A DNA stretch of 64,000 nucleotides from Pogonophryne albipinna (Eukaryota > Chordata > Actinopteri > Perciformes > Artedidraconidae): NCBI GenBank assembly GCA_028583405.1, contig CM053259.1, forward strand, positions 16,234,594-16,298,593. The letters are read 5' to 3'. The position numbers and the translations under genes were made by a program. Under the pieces are notes generated by a model, which saw nothing but the letters and a program-made list of their open reading frames with translations, ran no database searches and was not told the DNA's origin. Below are positions 47,501 to 64,000 of this stretch, piece by piece (positions within the stretch are counted from its first letter, which is position 1; each line of letters opens with the position of its first letter).

Positions 47501-50155
47501 AAAGTGAATGCATCACAAACCAGCGTGGCCACATGAGACTCAAACCGTCCCTGAGGAACAATTCTGCAGTAATTCTAACTGGCTTGATAAGCATTTAACA
47601 GAAGTGTCATTTATCAACACATCAAAAGGGGAAATATAGTGTGAAGAGGAAACATAATCGCCACCGTCTCACTCTTGCTTGTCTTTAGGTTACTTTTTAA
47701 AAGGGGCGTCTGAAAAATCTTGACCCAGTCACACATCTGCCTGTGGCTGCGTTTAGTCAGTGAGAGCAGTAATAGTGTGTGACTGAAGGTGAGGAAACAG
47801 CCTCAGGCCTTCTGCTGTGTTTAGATGTCAGCCCTCCTTGGGTACAATGTCTCCGTAGCCTCCTTGGCCTTTCTTGAACATGAACTCTTAACATGGTCAC
47901 CAATGGATAGCCTGAGGGAAGGGCACAGACACGCGACTGTTCACACATGAAACAAGAAGAAGTTTTACTAATAATATGCTGTAATTTCTACAAACCACTG
48001 CTCAGTCCTCCCAGGCCTTGTATTGCTGACACTACAGCAACACTCAGTCAATTACTGAGATCGTAGCTAGCAATGTTAACATCATAGTGGATTCTTCATG
48101 TCTTATCCCGATGTGCATAGCAAGTAAACATGGTTTGAATTTGTGGTAGCATGCTGAAGAGGTGTCTATTGATTACTCTACGTCTTGCATGAATGGTTGA
48201 GAAAGGCACAATATATCGACTTGTTGCTTGGTTTTTCGACAGGGGCTCCCTTGCTGTGGAATATCTATGAAATTAGAAATAAGAGGATGTTTGCAGAGCT
48301 AGGAGCCTCAGGAGGGTATTTGTGTTTTAGATATCAGTTAGATGTCTCCATTACAGTTTTGTTCTAAACCTTGTTGTCATCTATTGCTTATTTTTTAGAT
48401 TTTAATCAAGTGGGAGGATGGCAGGATTTACACCTTTTAATGTCCAATATCAAGGCCAAGATGCATTGCTAATTTCAGTGGTGGATTTAAATAGGTACAT
48501 TAATACAAAGGGGTTTGTATAGAGGACCCAAATATTTTGAGGGATTCTGACTGATTTATGTAATTTCGACGGCATCAAATTTTTTCTAATTTGTTGTCAT
48601 TTCATCAATTATTAATACATCTCTTCAACTCTTTTTTTTGTCTGTAGTTGCTTTAGTTGTCCAGTCATAATCTTGATAGCTTTTTTCCGCTTTACAGACT
48701 CTGATTAGCAGGGGTCAAGACAACATGAAAAGGAGAAGAAAAACATCATCAGATGCTCTGAAATACAATTTGCTGACACGCACAAGTGCAAACATTTATA
48801 TTCTCCAGACTCGAACCCCCCAAGAGCTTTTTCTTACAGCTTTCCTGAGAGGCCAGGGCAATCAAGCTCTCTACCTTGTTAGGAGGTGTTAATTGGAGTT
48901 AGTCAGACTCCGCACTTTGTCAAGGAGTCTGACAACAGAATTAATTAGAATTCAAGTATGTAAATCAATTCAAATTGGGGTGCTTATGGGGGAGGATTTT
49001 AAGTATTTTAACTGAAGAAAAACAGGTGCTGAGGACATGAGCCAAGTCATCTTGGATTGAATATTATGACTTTTCTTTTCGTGGATTTTATCTCCACTTA
49101 TCCACTTTTGGAGAGGCGTATACTGTAAATAGAGGTGTTGAGCTGTGTATGGCCCTTAGTTGGTTGGTTGATGGACAATTTTTCATTTAGGCTGTTCTCA
49201 TATTTTCAGAGTAGGACACATGCCTCACATGCAATTGCATTACTTAAAGTAAACGATCAAATGTGTGAAAATATCATGGCAACAACAGAAGGAATAGTAG
49301 GACTTGGTGCGTTTGTGTGCTTTTCACCTAATTGGTTTTATGACGCGAGTCAATAAGACATATAAATCTCATATTTAAATAGCACCTTGCTCACTTGAAT
49401 TCTGAGTTGTGGTTTTATCTATTTGCAATTGTTTGTTGGTTAAAAAGGATTCCTCAGCTTTGAGAATTTCTGCTTTCTATTTCCAAGAGCAAGAAAACAA
49501 TCTTAGTGCTTACTGACTGTGGCCTTGAAACCAAAATGGTATCTTACACAATTTGCCATTGCCCCTATAATTTTCTGTTGTTTTTAACTATGATTTTGAT
49601 TATTTATATGTATAATACTTGATAAGTCTTTGGATATGGATAGTCCATTTAAAAATGACACACAATTAACTTTATTAGGAGAGTACCGATGAGATTTAAA
49701 GCAGCAGAAGTGTATGGAATTGTAATTTGCAATGTAAGGTTGATGAAAATGTATTGAATGGATACTTATTCAGACTCTCACATTCAGGAGAGTGATGATA
49801 ACCCATACTTAAAATGGTCCTCATTTTGAAGTCAACGTGAAATCGGCTATAGGTTATTGCCGTATCACTCCTTTTTAATCATTATTTGGATGCGTGGTAG
49901 ATTTTCTGCCTTTAATTGGCAGCAACCACTGGGCTGACCCTATATTGTAGAGGCCTATATGCATGACCTTTACAAGCTGTGACAGGTACCTCTAAGCATA
50001 CAGATTCACACTTTCTTGATTTATCTGAAAATGTGTATTTTATTTCAGTTTCAGCAGCCATTGTAGATTTTAAGATGTGAAGATGTCAAATGAACAATAT
50101 TTTTAAACTGCCAATGGTTTGTCTTAATTTCCCATAACCATAATAAAACATCCCG
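44522..50155. other. intergenic region slc4a7 / eomesa
   Basis: No protein-like frame. GC-rich, purine-rich 46620-46800 gives spurious frames. The part 48700-49000 has several TTAATTA/TTAATTG words and a 10-bp perfect hairpin and may be regulatory. Otherwise nothing recognisable. Confidence 0.5.
48902..48933. other. perfect 10-bp inverted repeat (hairpin)
   Basis: GTCAGACTCC (48902-48911) and its exact complement GGAGTCTGAC (48924-48933) around a 12-nt loop, inside a stretch with homeodomain-type TAATT words. Function unknown. Confidence 0.6.
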
Positions 50156-50191
50156 AGAAAGACATTTGGACAGTGCTTTGTGAAAAGCTGT

Positions 50192-50197
50192 TTTATT
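50192..50197 (-). terminator. eomesa: eomesa polyadenylation signal (candidate)
   Basis: AATAAA on the - strand (TTTATT on +), about 390 nt after the stop; downstream sequence in the mRNA sense is a plausible cleavage region. Confidence 0.6.
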
Positions 50198-50588
50198 AGC
50201 CATTTAATAACACCTCCATGAAGACAATTTGTACAAGATACATCACATTCTAAAGTGCACGAATACTGTACAACGAAAATGACTTAAATACGCAGGGATA
50301 AAATTTAAAATCACATTTGTAAAGAAAAAAAGTTGTAAAAAAAAAAAGTTAAATAAAAAAAAAAAAAAAGAGACATGCTTTTTTCAAAAACAACAATCAC
50401 TATGCATGTTTCTGCTCAGGTATGTGAGAGGGGATGGCCTGGGAAAATAACCTTGTGCAGCTTGCTTGGGGGGGGGAACACTAAGCTTTGGCACCTTTAG
50501 AGAAAAGAGAAAAAAGACATTAACAGGGAATGGAGAGCACTCAGTAATAAAACAAAGGAATTATATTTAAATTTCAATAGATACAGTC
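50198..50588 (-). other. eomesa: eomesa 3' UTR
   Basis: Non-coding stretch between stop and polyadenylation hexamer; includes poly(T) runs in mRNA sense (50337-50370) and a C run (50469-50476 region). Confidence 0.6.
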
Positions 50589-54223
<3,635 letters not shown>

Positions 54224-54530
54224 TGTACAGATCTTGAAATAAATAAGAAGAGTTTCAAGAGTTCCAGAGAGTGAATCTCGGCCAAGGAGGCGACACAACC
54301 GCCGGAGCCCGTGTTGTTTCTGTTTGTCTCCTTCCTTATACGAATGATGGAAGGAGGTTCAACCTTCTCCTCACCTACGGATTTTCAGATCAGATTATGG
54401 GCTGGACATGGGATGTTCAGCGGCTCTTATAAGATGTAGTTCTCCACACACCCAACGGATTGTAAGCGAGAGGGGAGGAGCTTTTGGAGAAGCATGCGGG
54501 GGCACCAGCCCTCTCCATAGCCAATGGTCG
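54224..54530 (-). promoter_or_regulatory. eomesa: eomesa 5' UTR and core promoter (candidate)
   Basis: A TATA-like TATAAG (- strand, within CTTATAAG at 54425-54432) lies about 200 bp upstream of the ATG, and a CCAAT box at 54521-54525. The rest of the upstream sequence is AT-rich. Start site not determinable. Confidence 0.45.
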
Positions 54531-55957
54531 CACTACTCTAATTCAATTAGAAAGTCTGGCAGAAATAATATCAAGAGAAATGTTGTCATGTGCGTCGTTA
54601 AATGTATTTTTACTCCCTTACCCTGCGTTTGGATTTCATCGATATAAAGCAATCTCTCCACGCACCACACATCCAATATAATATTTTTTATGTCAACATA
54701 AATGACAACAGATATTTAATTTGTTGTAAAATATGAGTGGAACATTATTTTCTAAGTGTTTCGGAGTGTTTCCTCCGAATTGAATGCATAGATTTAACAC
54801 GAAATGAATCGCACCTCACCATTCCTTCACACTGCGCGCGCACAATCATTTTTAAACTTTCAACCTCTGCGTCAAGTCATCACGTTAAACACAAATTCAG
54901 ATATATCTTGTCAGATCACTGCCACTCACTCACCCAGGAAGACTTTCCTCGATGAACAGCTAACCCCGAAACCACTCTGCTGTGCTAACACGCCAACACG
55001 TAAAAAAAGAATCACATGTGCACCTTATTTCCTATAATTGGCCTCCGTTGCCTCTTCCCCTTCCAGGTGTTCAGCCTTGGCTTTGATAAAACTATTGACC
55101 GTCAAAACTGAATGAAAACGACTATCTGTCATTTGAAAAAACACGCCTTTTTATTTTTTATTTTGTGTTAATAATTTGTCTCTGCTTAAGAAAAACAAAT
55201 GGAGTAGGCCATAGTGTTTTTCCACACGCTTCCTCCTCCCTTTACCGTGTGAGAAATGATTTAATTACGTATTTGAACTGGAGCTTTATTTCTCTCTCAC
55301 TAAAAAATAGAAATGTTTTATTTTGGTGGCTTGTTTTTAGCCAACCTTTGAATTATTGTTAAATGATACTCAACAAAAACATCCTCTATCGATTACCATT
55401 TAAGTGATTACATAGAAAATTGATAAAAATATATTCGAAAAATTATAATTAGGACAAAAAAGATCGGTTATTTAATTTAAATGACCTTGTATTATAAAAT
55501 ATGCACCGTTTAAATTGCATTCGCACGTTTCAAATATTTAAATGTGTTGTCATATTAATGGGCCTTTAAATGGGAATGAGCTCTCTGAATACAGACGAAA
55601 GAAGGTTATTTTTCTGTCTTTCTTTTTGCATTTTAAGTAACAGAAGGGTTAACGAAAAAGGAGCAGAACAACAATGTTTTGGTTAATAATTTTTAACTTA
55701 AGCCACTGAAATTCAAACAGTATACAGAATGTTTACAGCTGGCAGGGGCTCCCAAACGAGAAAAATAAAGAATGCTGTAACACTGCACATGAACCGCACA
55801 CATACCGTCAAAGAAAGGATGAAGATAACAACATATGTATATATATATATAATATAACATCATCAATTATTGAACAATAATTCAAAACCAAAATAAAAAT
55901 ATGTTTGCTGAATATTAAGCAATTTATGATTGAGTCTGACACTCTCACACCCAATAA

Positions 55958-56043
<86 letters not shown>

Positions 56044-56303
56044 CATACGAAAGAAAGATCGAAAGCTCCCGAAACCACAAATAATCAAAGAAACATATCG
56101 CACAGCAAACGTCGTGCTTACTGCCCTGAGGCCTGAGAAGAAGCAGTGGCACCGGGACAGCGCCCTCTAGTGACAGGTCTTGGTAAATAGTTCACGTTCC
56201 CATTGTTGATTATATTAAAGTATGGCAACATTGTATGGGAGCAGCATGCAGACCGTTAACTCTCACTTATTCCGCTCGCCTCTCACTTTACATCATCTTC
56301 AAC
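54531..56303. other. eomesa upstream, proximal non-coding
   Basis: AT-rich, no frame of interest. Contains an interrupted CA microsatellite. Confidence 0.6.
55959..56041. repeat. (AC)n microsatellite, one interruption
   Basis: 83-bp AC run broken by a single AT near 56005. Confidence 0.97.
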
Positions 56304-56455
56304 CAGGGGCGCCGCCAGGGATTTTGGGCCCCATGAAAAGATATCACATTGGTTACTTAAACATTTTTTTCTTAATGTTATAAAATAGTTTGGGCCCCTG
56401 TCAGTCACGGGCCCTTAGAATCGTCCTAACTTTTCACCCCCTTACGGCGCCCCTG
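56304..56455. mobile_element. hAT-type MITE, 152 bp
   Basis: Perfect 8-bp target duplication TCTTCAAC (56296-56303, 56456-56463). Ends CAGGGGCGCC and GGCGCCCCTG are exact inverses; GGGCCCC words occur inside. No coding capacity. Confidence 0.92.
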
Positions 56456-56463
56456 TCTTCAAC

Positions 56464-59400
56464 TGCAGTGAACTCACCCCGTGCCTGTGTTGCATGTGAT
56501 TGTGTGCTTTTGCCTGTGTCTGGGCAGTTTGTGCGTGTGTGTGCGTGTGTGTCTCAAAGTAAGCTGGAGGGAGTGTAGGGGGTGAGATGAATTTGGGGAA
56601 AATGGGGATACAGATCTGTGAAAAGCTGAGGGAGAATCTCTGCTGGAGGCAGATTGGCTGGTGTCATAAATGGGACAGTAGAGCTGGCTATTGGGCCATC
56701 AAGGGACCCGAGCTACATGCACACAGCACACAATCTGTCAATCAAACCGAGACCCTTCCCAGACTGCTGCACAGAGACGACAACAGAAAACATTTGACAA
56801 TAGAGATTAAGCTTCTTTTAAAATGACTCAAACGCAGTTCTATTATTTATTTTGACCTGTCTCTCAACAGAAAATCTCACGTATCTGCGGGATACCCATA
56901 TCGTGATTTTCACCAATCACCTCCTTCTTTTCTGTGCTTTTTGTAACACATGCAGAATTCCTCAGGGGGGAGATTTCAAGAAGAAGCCACCAGAACAGCT
57001 TTGGGTTTCTGTGAAATAGAGTCACTCTAATTCCAATTTAACTAAATCTACATCTAGGAATGTTGTGAATGCCATTTGTCTTTGAATCCAAAATACTTGG
57101 AGTGAATTTGCTTCGATGCAATAGGTAACATTAATAAGCATTGAAAATATGCATGACGGGGATCATTATGTAAACTTCCAGTAATGAAGCATAATGCACT
57201 TTTTCTGTCCGTCCTTTCATGTCCCCTCTTGCTCTCACACACACGCACAGCAGAGCTTCTATAATAGGCAAATTCTTAATTGGGGAAAGTATTTTTTAAC
57301 AGGACAATTTGGTCTTTATGCCACCTGCACATTCCCAGCCTCTGTGATTTTTTTTACAATCTCAGATATAAGTCAAGTGAAATGATCTTTGCATTTCACA
57401 ACTTTACAGCGATGGTTCACAGACGATTACAGAGAATCGCAGTAAAACCAACTCAGTGCTGTAGTTTTAATGGCCGTGTTCTAAAATAGTTGGTTTTCTA
57501 AAGTGACCCCAAAGCCTCGTTTGCCATTTGAAAACAAAATAAATGTGATTTACAAACCACCTATAAATAAGCTAATTCCAAATGAGGTGGATGTTTAGGT
57601 CGACTCATAAAGGAACTGCTACTTGTGACCTGTCAGCATGTTTCTTGACCGCCTATAAAAGTCCAAGTGTGTCTGAGATGACCCCCCTTGGCCCCAGGCC
57701 AGGTCCCGCACGACAGGGGAAGGGAAGTCTTACCATATTGTTGTCAGAGTAGATCATCAACAGTGCACATGAAAGGAATACATTCCAGGTTTTATGGGCC
57801 AAGGTGGCCGCTGAAGCCTTTGCTCAGGAGTGAATTCATGTACCCCATTGCAAGGATTAATAACGCAAGTCTCATTAGAGATCCTCGCCACGGAGCCCCC
57901 TGGAGGGAGGGGTGCTGAGAACAGAACCGAGTGCAATGTGCACCATGCCAGCACTGCGCTCCTCCGCAAATCATCATCCTCAAGAGCATTTTTATTGGAA
58001 AGAATTTATTTCACAAGTTTATCAAAGATGTCCCTCCGTATATTTTCCAGTGTGCGGGGATTGCCTACATTTAATCAAAGCAGTAGCTTTTACAGGAGGA
58101 CAGCTTATGTTACAGACATGCTGCTGTTTTCAAAGATACAAAGTGACAGCTTTCATGAATTGCCATTTGGGTATTGCTTTCATCAATTACTCTCTCTGTC
58201 CCCGCCATTTTCTTCATGATTTAAACAGCACAAGGTGTTCCCTCTAGCCTGGACCAATTGTATTTGTATAAATAAGGGCTGCACATTTTTGTTGTAATGC
58301 ATTATTTGAACCTATACTCAAAGAACATTAGTATATGTAAAGTATATTCATGTTTGATGTCATTTCGGATGTCATTCTAGCAAATTATCATGAAATGGGA
58401 ATCTTCCCATCTGCAACCAGTCAGTGAGAGAGACCCGCGGGAATTCTCTCTATATATGCAGCACGTTTGAATTCCTCAAAATACATTAAAGTACGCCAGA
58501 TTGCATAAAACCATCGGATGCTACTTTGCGTCATACCGACAGATAAGTCTCTGTGTCAGCATGTTGCTGCATGCATGCATGTGTGTGTGTTTGCTCGCCT
58601 GTTTTGTGTGTCTGGCTGTGGATTATTGCAGAAATGTATCTGGGGATATGTGAGCCCAATGCTTCTGTGATGCACAGGTTTTCAGGGGGCAATGATAATC
58701 CACTGTGTTAAGACAAATCTTAGAAAAAGAAGGTGTACTGACTGCATTCAGGGAAATAGGATTGAAGCTGCACTCACTGTATATGATTCCCCAAGGCATG
58801 ATAACATGATTTTTGGATTACTGCATTATAGAAAGTGTCACCCAGGGCCTGTGGGAAATGCAGCCTCTACACAGTATGGATGCAGGGTGAGTTTCAGCTA
58901 TCTGTCCTTTCCTATCTGACTTCAGATCCTCTCTCATAAATACATTATCTCCTGGTTCTGTCATTCTTAAAGCAGTCTCCAGGTCTAGTAATGATGTCCA
59001 GATGTTGAGAAAAAAGGAAATAAATGCTTAGAATCTCTGCTAAATCTGAATTAAAAAAAGAATACACGTACAAGTAATTACTCTCAACAGGGTGCTCGCA
59101 TCCGTTTTTTTGTTTTGAATTTAGTAAGCAGATCACTGAACTGATTTTGACACATCCACCCTTTTACTTTCACTTACTGTCTCGTTGAGAGCAGAACACG
59201 AAGCCGACGACGGCAAAAGTGGATGGGAGTCTGATGGCCTGAGTCTCACCCTCTCATCCCCATTTTAGCATCAACCTTTGTTGACCCACTTCTCCGGGCC
59301 TAGCCTTCTGAAACACCAGAGGAATTGACATAAGGGACCAAAGCAAAATAGCAGGTGCTAAAAGTTTGACAGCGTAGACTGGATATATGTGTTCCCTGGA

Positions 59401-61481
59401 ACGTGAGGTGTAAGGGAGGGTGGCGGAGTTGTATCGACTCGGCATTAAGCCTCCAAGATAACACGCCCTCTCTAACAGGCATACTCTCTTGGCCAGAGGA
59501 GAGTTGGGGCGAGCTGGGGTGGGGGGGGGAGACACGGCCCTACACTTGAGCTTGTCAACCAACCAGCTTCGGCCACCCAACCCAGCTCACCTCTGGTGCT
59601 CCATCCTTATAGCACTATTACTGCCAAACAAGCTGGGCTTTTATCACATTGTGAACCCTGACTCAGAAACTGCATTTCAGGAGGACTCTTTATTTTTGTT
59701 TTTCTCTTGCTTTTTTCCCCCCTTTTTTTTTTTTGGACAGAGAACACAAACAGATTTACACCACAGGGGTATTCTGCTGCTGCTCCTGCCTCGATGTGGT
59801 TAAATCAGTGAGTCAGAAGTGAGAATGTAGAGTTTTAACACCCGGTATGAACGCTTCTAGAGCGACACAGAGGAAAGCCCTAACTGACTTACTGTCTACC
59901 AGCCAGAGGCATATGCTAGTGAGAGGGAGGTTATATAGACATGATTAATGGTTGAAGGGTGACCCCCCGGTGAAGCAGTGATGTTGCCTCGGCATCTTCA
60001 TCCTCCTCTGGGGAGTAGGGACTACATTCACAGTCCTAGAACGCCCTCAGATGCTCCTCTCTGTCAACATCACCATAGCTCCCTTTAAAGCCTCATTTAC
60101 ATGGATACTGGACACATTTAAGTCAATATTATTATTTCTCTTCATTGTTTTGTGCAATTAGATATTAAAATAATTGATAAAATGCCAAATTATTCACTAA
60201 AGAGGCTCATATTTCTGCCCTGTAGAAATGCATCCAGCAGCCATTAGATATAATTAGAGACCACAGAATGCTTTTGTATTAAAACATTTGCAGCAATTTG
60301 GCAGCTGTATAATTTAGATGTACTGGATCATGCCATGCACATACATGAACACACACACACATGCACACGCCTGCTCACACACAATCATATACAGTCGCCT
60401 GCGTATATGCACACACGCTCATATATGCACACACAGAGGGACCCCAGTGCAGCGGACACCTTCAATATTGAACCCAGACCCAGGCCTGGTCTCTGTATTT
60501 ACATGTAAATGGTCTACAACAATCTGCGGCCCCTCTCGTCTGCTCCGTCCCTGCAGCCGTCTGGGCCTGGGGAAGAGAGCTGCTAGTCAGATGGGGGGAC
60601 CACATCAGATGGGCTCCCGTGGTTATGGAGCCAAACGCTTCGACGAGAGAGGGAAGAGGCTGCCTGCCTGGCAGCCACGGAAACAGCAGGGACTCCCACA
60701 TATCATGGAAGTGGTCCATGGTTTGGTCTCCTTCTCTGACTGGAGAGCAAGGGAGGGATGTAGAGGACTGAGCGAAAGGCCTTCCTCTCTGGGGACATTA
60801 GCAGACGTTTAAATTTAAGGGAAAGGCCCACTCATATGTGGCCTGCAAGGTGGGACAGTTTAGTCAGGCTTTCTACATAACCTGGTCTCCTCCTTGTGGG
60901 TTGAGGTGTCATTTTTGACAAGTGTATATGTGGTTGTGGAAGGGTGGGTGTCGATGATAAGAAATTACGAACAGCAGTGAGCAGGCATATCCAAGTCACA
61001 TGGTGCAGCGAAGGAGCCTGCCTGTATTTGTTCCTTATGATCGTCTGTCGAGTGTTTGTGTGTCCTTCTGTGCTGGCGGGTCAGATATGGTGGAGGTCTA
61101 GACACATGGACCAAACATTCTGTCTCACAGGGGAGCGCTTGTTTCGAGGTTCATCTGATGGTTGCGGACCTTGATAGAACACAGCAGCCGCGACAGTCTG
61201 GACCCATACACAGTGTTAATGGTCCAGACTTCTTTGAAAAATCTGGTGTATGTTGGGCTAATAAAGCCGCTAGCAAATTCTGACTTTTAGCTGTTCTTTC
61301 TCTCACAGAAGCATGATGAAATAAATAATCTTTTAGAGTCTGATTGAGATGAATAACTTGTAGTACATTTGAAACAACAAAAACGCAAGATGTTATTTAC
61401 ATGGTAAATTGCAAATATTGGATGATTCAAGGAGAAATGGGTCCCATTTCTCACCGTATCTTCTTCGAGTCCGTAGCAATC
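56464..61481. other. eomesa upstream, distal non-coding
   Basis: No protein-like frame that resembles a family. 57580-58260 and 59200-59600 are complex, non-repetitive sequence that could include conserved enhancers, but conservation cannot be judged from one genome. A FoxH1-type TGTGGATT lies at 58617-58624 and a Smad palindrome GTCTAGAC at 61096-61103. Confidence 0.5.
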
Positions 61482-61812
61482 TCAGATGTCGTTCTGCCAG
61501 TATCGGGCACAGGCCACAGCTGATGGGGTAGGTTCTGCCAGGTCTTCTGGACTGCACCGGGGGGCATCGGCACATTCCAGTAGGTGGGACATTGTCTGCA
61601 CTGATCCACAGCTGCACATGTCTTCTGTGGTGTTGTTCCACACTTTCATCAGTGCTTTGCACCTCCCCTGTTCCACACGCAGTCTATTAAGTGACTTCCA
61701 GGTTGTCCAGCCAAGGTCGTGGCCACTAGCAAGGCTTTCCGTTGGTGTGATTCCTCTGTCCAGCCATTCAAGAGCTCGTGTGTCATTTCTTTGCCATTCA
61801 TCTTCCTAGATG
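61482..61812 (-). pseudogene. non-LTR retrotransposon fragment, C-terminal end of ORF
   Basis: Continuous minus-strand frame about 110 codons long, from EWQRNDTRALEWLDRGIT through HDLGWTTWKSLNRLRV to CSCGSVQTMSHLLECADAPR and a stop at 61484-61482. The CxCGxxQTxxHLLxCxDAP pattern with a terminal tryptophan-rich tail is typical of the end of LINE reverse-transcriptase proteins. No RT domain is present, so it is a 5'-truncated copy. Confidence 0.7.
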
Positions 61813-64000
61813 TTGGTCCTTGCTGCTTGTTTGGTTGTCTGGATGGGGCAGGACTGTCTGCACAAAACTGGCCGTATTATTTGACAAACTGATTTTGAGC
61901 TACAAAATGTACATTTGTTGGGAAGTAAACATGTTTGTCTTCTTGCTGAGAGTTAGATGAGAAGATGAATACCAATCTCAGACATTAGAGTGTTATCAAT
62001 CTTCTTATCTTACTCTTGGCAATACGTTTTATAAGCATATTGAATAACATTTAAAAACTATTCCTCCAAAAATATGTTTTAAGTAAGAATTTGTTTCAAT
62101 TCATTATAGCTTAGTTTTAGTGAGGAGGACACGACAGTGCTAGGAACCACGTTTGCAGTAACTGTCATTCAAATCTCTGATCGGTGCATCCGGGGATCCC
62201 CAAAGATGGCCAACCTCAATCAGACCTTGAAAATATGATTTGACAGAGGACACAGCCGGCTAATAACTTCCACCTCTGCTTAAAGAATGTTCCCCACCTC
62301 CTCACGATCACACCTTTTGTGCAGAGGCAGACGAAAGGGGGGCCCCAGGCTGATGTGGTCTTCAAATGGCTGTTTGAGTGTGAGTGCGTGTGTGGGGCTC
62401 TGTGTGTTTCTGCTGCGTCCCTGTGTGTGTTTGTGTGTACGTGAAAAGCTGTGTAGGGGGACAATGCAACACGTTAACCAATGTGGGAGGTGTGAAGACA
62501 GGGGATCTGCTGCAGTCAAGATGAACAGGGCAGGAAACTGCTTTTGCTTTGTTTTCACGTCTTGTGAAATTGCAATTAATGATGTGCATTGTTAGGCTTT
62601 TTGGTTTTTCTTTTTGCCTATAGAGTTGCTAATTGTGAGATGTCCGAATGATTAATGGAATTCTGTAGAAAGAACAGTTATAGCTGCATGGACATGCATT
62701 TAAGGTCTGCTGTGTACAGCCCTTTTAACAATACACCAATAAATACAAGAACGTGAGAGGTATTCTGCGTTGTGGAGAACATGGACGATGGCAGGCATAT
62801 CACTGTAGAAGCTGTGAAAACAGCCCCATGTTTCATTTTCTTCTGAAACGATCTATGTATGTGTAGGGGACAAAACTGGGGTTCTTTCACCTGTGTGGTT
62901 AACGGTGCCTGGCAGTGAGTCACCCAGAGCTACAGAGGAAGTGAGTGGGTGGTCCCTCCCCACCGTAACGCTATTTTCTCTTTCACTTTTTACTGGAATT
63001 CCCTTAATATAATTCAAAATGCCTTATCTTAAAGTCAAAGTAGTGAGAGAAGCGTAGTGTATTTCAGATAATAACTGTAAATGTTACACATAAACAAGGC
63101 CAATGCCCTGCTGGGGTCAAGAGTCACAAACTCTGCCATTTCATTTTCAACAGTTATACATTCAAGTGTTTTCTGTTCAAAAGCTATCACTTTCAAATCA
63201 TTTGCATACAATTACATCTACTGTGATTTACTTATATGAACCTTGATTGATGACTATGAACACATGTGTTTTGTATGGAAGAATACATCAACATGGGCAT
63301 CAGAGAGCCATTTGACCCTTTTTGGAAATCCATCCATGTTCAGGAGATTAGGAGAAGATGTTTCTGATTTAGAGAGAGAAATTGTCTGTTGATACATGAT
63401 GTAAATACAAGTTACATATGTATTGTCTCATAAAGATTAACCACAGTGTAGAACCTTATGTGAAGTATAACCTAAACAAAGACAAATATTAGCGCACAGT
63501 CGCACTCACAGAATCATTACCATTAGCTCTACACCGGCATATTATGGAATTACATTGGAGAGGAAGACAGTGTTTATTGTGCGTGTGTCTGCCTGTGTTT
63601 CTCCTAGTGTCATTTGAAGATAATCATTTTTCTTGGATACCTTTTGCCAGATTTGACTGCCACCTATGTACCGAACTTTACGTTACAGTGATGTGACTTG
63701 TTATAATATTGTTGGCTTCTTGTTTGTGTCCATCTCTCTGAAAAATCTATTCACTGGTCCAAAACCTTGTGTAGAGGATCAATAGCAGAGCACACTACAC
63801 AAACCCAACTCATATGACCTTAACTCATAACCGAGTTAAACCTTCTCGCTATACCAAATTGACAACGTTTTCCTCATCAGGATAATCAATACAAATGGTG
63901 TCAATCTTAAAAATGTATAGTAAAAAAAAAAGTTGACATCGGGGAGATGGATGCGATGCCCTCGGCCAAACAGGCGCTGTAGCACCATGAACATTTGTTT
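61813..64000. other. non-coding, right edge of window
   Basis: No gene recognised. A T-box half-site AGGTGTGAA is at 62488-62496. Short GT-rich stretch at 62380-62440. Confidence 0.5.

Noticed and set aside
60318..60812. 164-codon frame on +
   Set aside because: Starts in a CA/Thr-His repeat and has no recognisable domain or splice context.

Overview
The window is animal nuclear DNA, almost certainly from a ray-finned (teleost, probably percomorph) fish. Short GT-AG exons spell out vertebrate proteins, long introns carry fish-type DNA transposons (Tc1 and hAT) and dinucleotide microsatellites, and there are no prokaryotic operons or CRISPR arrays. Exon models were built by hand: each was matched to the remembered human family protein, then checked for splice sites and codon phase. 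The two complete models close exactly in frame (3666 nt for slc4a7, 1959 nt for eomesa).

Layout: (1) 287-3043, + strand: the last four coding exons of herpud2, an ER-membrane ubiquitin-like-domain protein; its 5' half lies outside the window. (2) 3044-6982: the two 3' UTRs of convergent genes with a short intergenic stretch. (3) 6983-43541, - strand: a complete slc4a7 (electroneutral Na+/HCO3- cotransporter NBCn1) of 25 coding exons and 1221 codons, plus an alternative first exon at 37640-37675. (4) 43745-50155: intergenic DNA with one MITE and a candidate regulatory stretch. (5) 50589-54223, - strand: a complete six-exon T-box gene, eomesodermin (eomesa), 652 codons. (6) 54440-64000: the region upstream of eomesa, with no recognisable gene; it holds a 152-bp hAT MITE, a CA microsatellite, a LINE 3'-end fragment and a few candidate Nodal/T-box motifs.

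slc4a7 and eomesa are also neighbours in human (3p24); herpud2 is on another human chromosome (7p14), so the junction near 4-5 kb is a synteny breakpoint between the lineages. The genes have unrelated jobs: ER quality control, pH regulation, and mesendoderm/forebrain/lymphoid transcription control.

The most distinctive observations are: a GC-AG splice donor on the 372-nt frame-neutral exon that corresponds to the alternatively spliced cassette II of NBCn1; a TATA-containing alternative promoter and first exon inside slc4a7 intron 1; a nearly intact Tc1 element whose transposase has one nonsense codon and an Asp in place of the third catalytic Glu; and several hAT-family insertions with 8-bp target duplications, one making up most of a herpud2 intron. 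I found no credible new gene system here.
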